A stretch of DNA of 7,028 nt, from NCBI GenBank assembly GCA_964388085.1, contig CAYLZW010000295.1, positions 1-7,028 on the forward strand, in the 5' to 3' direction. The notes below the pieces were generated by a model. The model was given only the letters and a program-made list of their open reading frames with translations, did not search any database and was not told the origin of the DNA. Positions within the stretch are counted from its first letter, which is position 1, and each line of letters begins with the position of its first letter. This DNA comes from CAYLZW01 sp964388085. Lineage in GTDB: Bacteria > Myxococcota > UBA727 > CAYLZW01. This document shows, piece after piece, positions 1 to 5,786 of this stretch. The position numbers were made by a program, and so were the translations under genes.

Positions 1-94
1 CTTCCCCTTCCCCTTCCCCTTCACCTTCCCCTTCACCTTCCCCTTCACCCTCACCTTCCCCTTCACCCTCACCTTCCCCTTCCCCTTCCCCCTC
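1..94 (-). repeat. Hexanucleotide repeat coding for a Glu-Gly tract
   Basis: On the coding (minus) strand the tract alternates GAA or GAG with GGG or GGT, giving 16 Glu and 15 Gly (residues 641-671), and it continues past the window edge. Variation is confined to third codon positions: Gly alternates GGG and GGT, and GAG replaces GAA three times. A higher-order unit is visible: the 18-base block GGTGAGGGTGAAGGGGAA occurs twice in tandem (coding order, about positions 73-38), followed by two 12-base GGTGAAGGGGAA units. Because the basic unit is six bases, gain or loss of units keeps the frame and only changes linker length. Confidence 0.95.
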
Positions 95-2014
95 GCTCGG
101 GCCAGCGTCGACGAGCGTGCCTGCGTCGTCGCCGGAGACGCCGGCGTCGAACAAGGGCGGTGGCGCCGCGAAGCGATCGACGCGAGAAATGCGCACCTCT
201 TCGATCGTCGCGGCGACCGCGCCGTCGTTCGTCGGGCATGCGTCGCGGGCGCCGCCGGGACCGCCGATGGTCAGGGGATGCGAGCTGCCGTCGAGCGCGC
301 CGGGCGCGAACGTCGCCTCTCCGGCGGGGACCCCGTCGATGACGAAGCGGGCCACGCCGGACGCCGCGTCATAGGCGAAGGCCACCTCGTGCCACTGTCC
401 GGCGACGAGCGGCGTCGTCGATACGAGAGAGCGTTGCTCGCCCCCGACGAGCACGCGCGCGTGGAGCTGCTGAGAGTCCTCGAGCACGAGGACGTACGCG
501 CCGTCACCGAGGTTGCCCTTGCCGAGGAGCAGCCGGTAGTTGTTGTTGGTGTCGCAGTCCACGGGAGCGTCGAGGCGGAGCGTCATCTCGATCGTCAGCC
601 CGTTCACCGCGTTCAGCGACGAAGAGTGCGGCACCTCGACCCAGGCGTCGGTGCCGTTCAATACGAGCGCTTTACCGCTCGGTCCGTTGTTGGCCGCGGG
701 GAACGACGCGCCGCCGTGCACGACGCCGGTGTTGAAGTAGCCCGAGGTGTCGGGTGTCCTCGTACGGTCGAGCACCCCGTCGCGCGTGACCGCCTCGTTC
801 ATGTGCCACACGCCCGCGTACTGCCCGTCGAGCCCGTCGTCGAAGACGATCTCCGTGTAATTCTGCGTGTTGCTGCCGAAGAAGGGCCACACGTCGGCGC
901 CCTCGGTGACGGGCAGCGGGTCGAAGGTGAGCGGGCCAGGGGAGGAGAAGAACAGCCTGACCTCATCGTCGGTCGAAGGGTTCACGGCGCCGTCCACGTG
1001 CGCCACCGCCCAGTTGGTCGGATAGCCAAGCACCGAGATGCCGCCACGGCGAGCGCCGCAGCCGCCCGGATCGTTCTCGGCGCGACAGGGCACCACCACC
1101 GACGTGAAGATGAGCGCTTCGCCGTCGGGGAACAGCCAAGGGTAGGCGCCGTGGAAGTCGTCCGCGGGCTCCTCCCCGAGCTCGATGTCGCCGAACATGC
1201 GCGGCCGGCGATCGCGAAAGACCTCCCCGTCGGTGGCGCGCAGCGGTCGCTCGCCGAGCGCGTACACGCCGTTCACACGCGGGTCATTGACCATGTGCGC
1301 GAAGTCGTGCGGGCCGTCCCAGCCGGTGGCGCCGCAGGGGGCGTCATTGGTGGCGTACATCAGGATGTCGATCTGGCCGTCGTTGTCCGGGTGCCCCTGC
1401 CAGACGAGCAGCTTGCCGTCCTTGGTGACGGTGGGCTCGATGCCGCGGAGGTCGACGTCACCGGCGGCCTTGAGCGGCTCCCGCGCGCCGTGCCACTGCC
1501 ATTTGTAAACCGCGGCTGTCGCCGTGCGCGGGCTCGAGACCCACAGCATCAAGCGGCGACGGCGGAGCCCGTTGTGCTCGCCCGCGTACGCGTTCGAGTC
1601 GATCACGTAGAGGTCGTAGCAGTCGTAGCTGCCTGCCTCGCTCGCGTCGCCGTCCTCGTCACAGCGGAAGGGGGCGCGGGAGGAGTCCGCTTCACACAGC
1701 GCGAGCGCGTTCTCCCCGGCCTCGAAGGGCTGGATGAGCGCGAAGTCGCTGAAGGCCCCCTGCTGCAGATCGGGGAAGCCCTCGTCGTCATACGCGACGC
1801 CCTCCGGCCGCAGCACGGTCGCGAACCAGCCGCCGGCTGCGTCGTCGTTGCCGCGGCGCACGACGAACAAGCGGCCGTCGAAGCTGACGTTGTGGCCGTT
1901 GCCCGCGAGCGGTGATGTCGTGGCGCGCGTCCCGGTGGCGGCGCGCGCGAAGGGGGGCGCGGCGAGCGCCACGGTGCAGACGAGGAGCGTGGCCAGCGAG
2001 AGGCGAGCGTGCAT
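1..2014 (-). CDS. Secreted LamG-like domain protein with Glu-Gly repeat tail (3' end outside window)
   Basis: An open frame of 671 codons runs from ATG 2014 to the left edge without a stop. The N-terminus is a Sec signal peptide: basic MHAR, hydrophobic 5-19, probable cut after ARA at residue 25. There is no lipobox. Residues about 30-395 are Asp/Gly/Cys-rich, and I do not recognise a full domain. Two stretches look like PD40 beta-propeller blades (PTVTKDGKLLVW at 194, YPWLFPDGEALIFTS at 291-305). Residues about 400-610 look like a LamG/concanavalin-like sandwich: YAGVWHMNE, GKALVLNGTDAWVEVPHS, LTIEMTLRLD, GQWHEVAFAYD, ARFVIDGV and IEEVRISRV. Three Asp-Ala-Gly linkers follow (623-638), then pure Glu-Gly from 641. 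Such architecture is typical of exported myxobacterial proteins, where a C-terminal sorting tag often follows a linker like this; any tag here lies outside the window. A glycan or protein binding role is inferred. The 69-base gap and unrelated content leave operon membership open. Confidence 0.88.
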   Translation of the reverse strand, partial: MHARLSLATLLVCTVALAAPPFARAATGTRATTSPLAGNGHNVSFDGRLFVVRRGNDDAAGGWFATVLRPEGVAYDDEGFPDLQQGAFSDFALIQPFEAGENALALCEADSSRAPFRCDEDGDASEAGSYDCYDLYVIDSNAYAGEHNGLRRRRLMLWVSSPRTATAAVYKWQWHGAREPLKAAGDVDLRGIEPTVTKDGKLLVWQGHPDNDGQIDILMYATNDAPCGATGWDGPHDFAHMVNDPRVNGVYALGERPLRATDGEVFRDRRPRMFGDIELGEEPADDFHGAYPWLFPDGEALIFTSVVVPCRAENDPGGCGARRGGISVLGYPTNWAVAHVDGAVNPSTDDEVRLFFSSPGPLTFDPLPVTEGADVWPFFGSNTQNYTEIVFDDGLDGQYAGVWHMNEAVTRDGVLDRTRTPDTSGYFNTGVVHGGASFPAANNGPSGKALVLNGTDAWVEVPHSSSLNAVNGLTIEMTLRLDAPVDCDTNNNYRLLLGKGNLGDGAYVLVLEDSQQLHARVLVGGEQRSLVSTTPLVAGQWHEVAFAYDAASGVARFVIDGVPAGEATFAPGALDGSSHPLTIGGPGGARDACPTNDGAVAATIEEVRISRVDRFAAPPPLFDAGVSGDDAGTLVDAGPSEGEGEGEGEGEGEGEGEGEGEGEGEGEGEGE

Positions 2015-2083
2015 GGGACCCCCGGTGCGGACGTCCCTGCGTAGCCGATGGAGCCGGCTGGGAAACCCCCCTCGGCCTCGGCG
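2015..2083. other. Intergenic spacer between the SGNH gene and the LamG-like gene
   Basis: This is the longest non-coding gap in the window, 69 bases of GC-rich sequence. It holds a five-base-pair inverted repeat (AGCCG at 2043-2047 and CGGCT at 2055-2059) without a following T-run on either strand, so I do not call a terminator. A G-rich stretch just before the ATG at 2014 could serve as a weak ribosome binding site. No promoter hexamers are convincing. Whether the LamG-like gene has its own promoter here cannot be decided from sequence. Confidence 0.4.
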
Positions 2084-3814
2084 TTACTGGCCCTTCGCTG
2101 CCTGCAGCTTGCGAAGCTCCGGCAGCGCGAGCTTCATCTGCTCGAGCGTCCGCAGCGCGCGGAAGGCCACGGCCGCACCGGCGCCGAGGGCGGCGGTCTC
2201 GTGCTGCTCCTTCGCGAGCTCGGCCTTGAGCGCCTCGATCAGCCCTGCGTCGGACGCGCCGGGGGGATCCTTCTCGAGCAGGCGCCCGAGCTCGATGTCG
2301 ATGCCGTGCGCGCGCGCGAGCACGCTGCCCTCGTCGGGGCCCTCTCGCTGTAGGCGCGCGGCGGCGTCGTCGAGCACCCGCTTCACCGCGGCCGGCTCGA
2401 GCCCCTTCTCGAGCTGAACGACCTCGGCCTGCATGCGCTCGGCGCCCGCCTTCTGCGCGGGCAGCGACGTCAGGATGCCTTGGATCTCTCCCCGCAGCTT
2501 GCGGAGCGCCGCGATCTTCAGCGCGAGGCGTCGCTCCTCGTCGCTGGCGTCCTCGAGCGCGCTGCCCTTCAGCAGCGCCTCCAGCCGTGGATCCCGAACG
2601 GCGGAGTCGTCCGCGACGGTCGGCGCGCCCTGTCGCAGCCGCCCTTCGAACGCGCCGGCCTCGAGGAGCGCCTTGTAGGCGGCCTCCCCGACGATGCGCT
2701 GGCCCTCGTCCGAGAGGTGGGTGTCGTTCGGCAAGAGGAGGTCCGCCTCGCCCGCGGCCTGCAGCGGGGGGAGCGCGTCAATCACGAACGCGCCCTTCGC
2801 CTTCATGGCAGGCAAAAGCTGCGCCATCAGCGGCGTCGGCTGGGCCATCCAGGCGGCGGTCTCGAAGCCGACCTTCTCGAAGTACCCGTGGTAGCGCTCG
2901 TCGATCTGCAGCCCCACCGGCAGGATCAGCCAGGCGCAAGTGGCCTCGAGACGATCGCAGGCGGCCTCCACGCGGGTGACGTCCTCGAGGAGCCGCCCTA
3001 TGGCGGCGGGCACGCGGGAGCCGGCCTTCACCGCGAGCAGATCCGCGTAGCGCGAGGGAGTAACGAGGCCAAAGGCGAGGTCCCAGGGGTTTATCTCTTC
3101 ACGCTTCGCCATCTCTACAATCGTGGGATCGTATGCGGCGACGCGCTTGTGCAGCTCCGCGGCGGAGACCTGATAGATCTCGCCCGCGTGCGCGAGGTTG
3201 TGATCGAACGTCGTCGGCCCCGAGCCGAGGCCGCTGACGACGCGCGCGAGCAGCCCGGCGAGCACGCTGTGTTGCTTCACGAAGGCCGCCACCCCGGAGG
3301 GCCCCCGACCGAGCGTCACCGGCTCCGGGACCGGCATGCCGCGCGCCTCTTTCTCGATCGCGAGCTCGTAGTCGAGCACGTCGTTGCCGAGGTAGAGGCC
3401 GATGACGACGAGATCGGGCCGCACCCGCTCGCCGAAGTCCTCGAGGTTCTTCCGGTAGTGCGGCAGGCCGGTACCCATCTGCCCGAAGTTGTAGAGGGTG
3501 ACCCCCTTGCCGCCCGCCACGGCGCGGGCCTCGAGCACGCGCGCCCAATTGCTGCCGCCGTCGTCGCCGCCGACGTCCTTGTACTCGGTGAAGGAGTCGC
3601 CGAGCGCGAGCACGCGGTACTCCCCCGGCTGCTTCGGCGTCACCACCTCCACCCGATCCTCGAGCGGCGGCACCGCCGCCCAGCCGCCGGCTCCCGAGGG
3701 CAGGGCGACGCGCAGCGCCATCTCGGCGAACAGCAGACACACACCGGTGACGACGACGAGCAGGAGCAGGTTCCTGCGCAGGGCGCCGTGCGTCCCGGTC
3801 AGCGCATCAGACAT
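2084..3814 (-). CDS. Membrane-anchored SGNH/GDSL hydrolase-like protein with C-terminal helical extension
   Basis: This 576-residue protein has one N-terminal membrane segment (about 14-36), probably an uncleaved anchor placing the rest outside the cytoplasmic membrane. The SGNH blocks are visible. LALGDSFTE carries the nucleophile Ser74, NFGQMGTG (109-116) is the Gly block, and GLYLGNDVLDYE carries Asn144. NDTHLSDEGQ (363-372) carries Asp364 and His366, spaced D-x-H as in AlgJ/AlgX-type and many glycan-linked SGNH proteins. The expected activity is hydrolysis or transfer of an ester-linked acyl group, possibly on a glycan or lipid; this is inferred from the family. Residues about 410-576 are extra: Leu/Glu/Lys/Arg/Ala-rich with heptad-like stretches, interrupted at GPDEGS and DPPGASD, consistent with coiled-coil or helical-bundle structure. 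The ATG at 3814 overlaps the upstream gene by eight bases and has GAGGGAG six bases upstream. The stop is TAA at 2084. A 69-base gap follows before the next gene. Confidence 0.9.
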   Translation of the reverse strand: MSDALTGTHGALRRNLLLLVVVTGVCLLFAEMALRVALPSGAGGWAAVPPLEDRVEVVTPKQPGEYRVLALGDSFTEYKDVGGDDGGSNWARVLEARAVAGGKGVTLYNFGQMGTGLPHYRKNLEDFGERVRPDLVVIGLYLGNDVLDYELAIEKEARGMPVPEPVTLGRGPSGVAAFVKQHSVLAGLLARVVSGLGSGPTTFDHNLAHAGEIYQVSAAELHKRVAAYDPTIVEMAKREEINPWDLAFGLVTPSRYADLLAVKAGSRVPAAIGRLLEDVTRVEAACDRLEATCAWLILPVGLQIDERYHGYFEKVGFETAAWMAQPTPLMAQLLPAMKAKGAFVIDALPPLQAAGEADLLLPNDTHLSDEGQRIVGEAAYKALLEAGAFEGRLRQGAPTVADDSAVRDPRLEALLKGSALEDASDEERRLALKIAALRKLRGEIQGILTSLPAQKAGAERMQAEVVQLEKGLEPAAVKRVLDDAAARLQREGPDEGSVLARAHGIDIELGRLLEKDPPGASDAGLIEALKAELAKEQHETAALGAGAAVAFRALRTLEQMKLALPELRKLQAAKGQ

Positions 3815-5144
3815 CTACGACTCCCTCACCGTGCGCCGCGGCCCGCGCTCGAGCTTCCGGCCTCGCTGGTCTCGGTGGCATCTCGCTCGTAGGGACTGCG
3901 CGGCGTGGCGTCCGGTCGCGCACGGTGATCTCGACGGGGAAGCCGACCTCGGCGGCCACGTCCTCGGCGTCGTCGAGCGCGAACAGCGACACGGCGCTGC
4001 AGCCCTCGAAGGTGCACTCTCGCAACACGCCCTTGGTGAACGCATCTCCGTCCCGTCCCTTGGCGCCGGTATATCCCGTCAGGCAGCGCAGGCCGCAATC
4101 GTCGACCACGAACACGGGGCTGCGTTCGAGCACGCCCGGCTCAGCTCCCTCGGCGAAGCGCCACAGCAGCTCGGGACCGTGCGGCAGCGGCGTGAAGTTG
4201 CAGCCGAGCCGCCGCTTGTGCACGTAGATGCCGTCGTTGGCCACCGCGTGCGTGAGGCCGAAGTCGATGGATGTGTCGCGTTCTTTGAGCGCGTGCTCGA
4301 ACAGCGCGACCTCGAGCCTGGCCGTCAGCTCGCGCTGCGTAGGCGCGTCGAGGGACTCGCAGCCGCGGATGCCGTACTTCCAGTTGAACAGCGTGCCCGG
4401 ATCCGCCGGTGAGCGGTACAGCAGCGAGCCGATGACGGGCTTGCCCTCGTGCTCGACGAGCAGGAGCTCGCCGCGATCCTGCAGCGTCTCCGTCAGGCGC
4501 TCGAGCGAGCTGACGCTGGCCGCGGCACCGAAGCGCGTGTGCGCGAGCGGCTGGTACATCGTCGCGTGAAAGTCGCGCAGCTCGTCGACGTCACGCGAGA
4601 TCCTCCAGCGCGGCGCCTGCTTGTGCGCGCGCCGCAGCACGCGGCGGTACGGCTTCGAGCGCACCTGCTCGAGCTGCTCCTCGAAGGAGCTCGAGACCGG
4701 CAGCATGGCGCGCAGAAAGACGGGGTGGCGAAAGGCGCCCTCCAGGCCGCCGATCCAGTCGAACAGCGGGTCCACGAGCAGGACCGGCGCTCGGTTGCCC
4801 CGCGACAGGCCGTGAGCGGTCGTCGGGTCCCGTCGCGCGGCGAGGAAGCTGACGAGCCCTCCCTCTTCCTGAAGCTCGCGCCTCCAGCCGCCGGCGTCCG
4901 CGTGCGGCCGGTAGGCGAGCAGCGCGTCCCCCTCGAGCAGCGCGCGCCCGAGGTAGTGCACCTCGAGGTCGGGGCCGCCGTGGGGCAGCGGCCCCCGGTG
5001 CACGGCGTAGACCCAGCTCGACAGCGCCGCGAGCCCACGCACGTCGTGGACGACGTCCTTGGCGCGCTCAATGAACGGATCGAGCGAGCCGGGCAGTCGC
5101 GCTCGAGCGCTGCGCAGCGTCGCCCGCAGGGTCCGACGGAGCAT
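3807..5144 (-). CDS. FemAB/GNAT-like N-acyltransferase family protein
   Basis: This 445-residue protein is predicted to be cytoplasmic. Residues about 150-320 resemble the acyl-CoA or aminoacyl transferase fold of the FemAB/Acetyltransf_6 group. A basic helix (KPYRRVLRRAHKQAP, 164-178) comes first, then DFHATMYQPLAHTRFG (191-206), strands GELLLVEHEGKPVIGSLLYR (225-244), FNWKYGIRG (253-261), a helix LEVALFEHALKERD, and finally DFGLTHAVANDGIYVHKRRLGC (294-315). That last stretch is like the 'dFG....dg...fKr.lG' end of FemAB-type domains. Residues 330-410 form an extra domain I do not recognise, with cysteines 350, 354, 377 and 382. The last 35 residues are Pro/Ala/Arg-rich. The frame opens upstream to 5285 over the DUF5989 gene, but the start at 5144 fits: it lies 11 bases after that gene's stop with a strong site GAAGGGG six bases upstream. 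The 3' end overlaps the next gene by eight bases. A related acyl- or aminoacyl-transferase is possible; acyl donor and acceptor are unknown. Confidence 0.78.
   Translation of the reverse strand: MLRRTLRATLRSARARLPGSLDPFIERAKDVVHDVRGLAALSSWVYAVHRGPLPHGGPDLEVHYLGRALLEGDALLAYRPHADAGGWRRELQEEGGLVSFLAARRDPTTAHGLSRGNRAPVLLVDPLFDWIGGLEGAFRHPVFLRAMLPVSSSFEEQLEQVRSKPYRRVLRRAHKQAPRWRISRDVDELRDFHATMYQPLAHTRFGAAASVSSLERLTETLQDRGELLLVEHEGKPVIGSLLYRSPADPGTLFNWKYGIRGCESLDAPTQRELTARLEVALFEHALKERDTSIDFGLTHAVANDGIYVHKRRLGCNFTPLPHGPELLWRFAEGAEPGVLERSPVFVVDDCGLRCLTGYTGAKGRDGDAFTKGVLRECTFEGCSAVSLFALDDAEDVAAEVGFPVEITVRDRTPRRAVPTSEMPPRPARPEARARAAAHGEGVVDV
3821..3827 (-). promoter_or_regulatory. Ribosome binding site of the SGNH hydrolase gene
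   Basis: GAGGGAG lies six bases before the ATG at 3814, inside the last codons of the upstream acyltransferase gene, whose stop lies eight bases into the SGNH gene. This supports ATG 3814 as the start and suggests translational coupling. Confidence 0.7.
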
Positions 5145-5150
5145 GGCGGA

Positions 5151-5157
5151 CCCCTTC
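5151..5157 (-). promoter_or_regulatory. Ribosome binding site of the FemAB/GNAT-like gene
   Basis: GAAGGGG lies six bases before the ATG at 5144. Its first two bases are also the last two of the DUF5989 stop codon (TGA, 5158-5156), so termination of one gene and initiation of the next are probably coupled. The site decides the start: the same frame is open up to 5285, but those upstream codons lie over the DUF5989 gene. Confidence 0.75.
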
Positions 5158-5308
5158 AGAAGATGGTGTAGATGAACGGCGCGAGCGCGGAGCCCTGGGC
5201 GAACACGAGGAGCGCTCCGACGAGCACCATCGTCAGCACGATGGGCAACAGCCACCACTTCTTGCGCACCTGCATGTAGGCCCACAGCTCGTTCATCAAA
5301 TCGCCCAT
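5156..5308 (-). CDS. DUF5989 (SxtK-like) 50-residue membrane protein
   Basis: This short gene encodes 50 residues ending in TGA. The N-terminus (MGDLMNELWAYMQ) leads to a basic-aromatic block VRKKWWLLP at residues 14-22. One membrane helix follows (about 20-37), and then the signature FAQGSALAPFIYTIF at 36-50. The RKKWWLLP block, single helix and QGSALAPFIYT end are what I know of DUF5989, the family to which the small SxtK-type proteins belong. It sits next to SxtJ and carbamoyltransferase genes, as expected. Function is unknown; the conserved residues at both membrane faces suggest a small structural or recruiting subunit. The start at 5308 is supported by a GAGG core five bases upstream. 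A second ATG at 5296 would give 46 residues and cannot be excluded. It lies 42 bases after the SxtJ stop, and its own stop overlaps the ribosome binding site of the next gene. Confidence 0.9.
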   Translation of the reverse strand: MGDLMNELWAYMQVRKKWWLLPIVLTMVLVGALLVFAQGSALAPFIYTIF

Positions 5309-5310
5309 GG

Positions 5311-5317
5311 CTCCCTC
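5311..5317 (-). promoter_or_regulatory. Ribosome binding site of the DUF5989 gene
   Basis: GAGGGAG, in the wider context GTGAGGGAG that also precedes the SGNH gene, ends two bases before the ATG at 5308. Its GAGG part is five bases away, an acceptable spacing. For the alternative ATG at 5296 the site would be 14 bases away, so 5308 is preferred. Confidence 0.55.
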
Positions 5318-5350
5318 ACTTCCTGAATACGAAAGGTTAGAAACTATCGG

Positions 5351-5770
5351 TCAGAACTGTCTCTTGAGGTCGCTGCGGCGGCGGGCGTGCTCCCGCGTCT
5401 GCCAATAGGAGCCCTCTCGCTGCGGGTGCAGCAGCGGCTGGTGCCCGAGCAGCCGGCCGACGAGCGCGAACGGGGTGATGACGAGGAGCCACATGACGCC
5501 GAGAAAGATCGGCGTCGTCACCTTGGAGATCGCGTGCGCGAGCGCCATCCACGCGCGGTAGAGCGGCCCGAGCTTCGCCGGCATGACGACGCCGAGCAGC
5601 CACAGCGTGCCCGCGAGCGAGCCGAAGGCGATGGCCGCCGGCGGGTTGCCGCGCCAGAGGACGATGCCCCCGAGCACGCCGAAGGCGGTACCGACGGGGA
5701 AGGCGAACTTTCGGCCCTCCCTCTTGGTGAAGGGGGTGCTCTGTGCGGGCGTGAGGGCGGTGCTCGACAT
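5351..5770 (-). CDS. SxtJ-family small membrane protein
   Basis: This 139-residue protein has three predicted membrane segments at about residues 23-39, 44-63 and 85-107. Between the second and third is a short amphipathic stretch (KLGPLYRAWMALAHAISKV), and the tail is basic with the motif SYWQTREHARRRSD. Length, topology, the 'GP-Y--WM--A--I' segment and position directly after a carbamoyltransferase all match the SxtJ family, named after the saxitoxin cluster gene that follows the carbamoyltransferase sxtI. No enzymatic function is established for the family. A role as membrane partner of the carbamoyltransferase is inferred from conserved neighbourhood only. The frame is open far upstream into the carbamoyltransferase gene. 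I chose the ATG at 5770 because it lies 16 bases after that gene's stop, has a GGAAAG site four bases upstream, and gives the usual family length. Upstream residues in this frame are Arg/Ser-rich, like a shadow. Confidence 0.9.
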   Translation of the reverse strand: MSSTALTPAQSTPFTKREGRKFAFPVGTAFGVLGGIVLWRGNPPAAIAFGSLAGTLWLLGVVMPAKLGPLYRAWMALAHAISKVTTPIFLGVMWLLVITPFALVGRLLGHQPLLHPQREGSYWQTREHARRRSDLKRQF

Positions 5771-5786
5771 GAGGCTTTCCGTGACG

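Noticed and set aside
1..94. CRISPR array or telomere-like repeat at the left edge
   Set aside because: There are no spacers. The repeat is a six-base codon repeat in frame with the LamG-like gene and translates to an unbroken Glu-Gly tract.
278..1915. Plus-strand 545-codon open frame
   Set aside because: It lies antisense to the secreted LamG-like gene. Its product is a monotonous Arg/Val/Ala/Glu-rich chain without domains, as expected for the shadow frame of a GC-rich gene, whereas the minus strand shows a signal peptide and recognisable domain motifs.
2043..2059. Inverted repeat as a terminator after the SGNH gene
   Set aside because: The stem has only five base pairs with a seven-base loop and no T-run follows on the coding strand. 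Such short stems are common by chance at this GC content.
2480..3892. Plus-strand 470-codon open frame
   Set aside because: It lies antisense to the SGNH gene, which has all catalytic blocks. The product is Arg/His/Glu/Val-rich with no motif and crosses the junction of two real genes.
3498..5171. Plus-strand open frames of 304 and 240 codons
   Set aside because: Both lie antisense to the acyltransferase gene (the first also to the SGNH gene), have shadow-like composition and lack a ribosome binding site or a recognisable domain.
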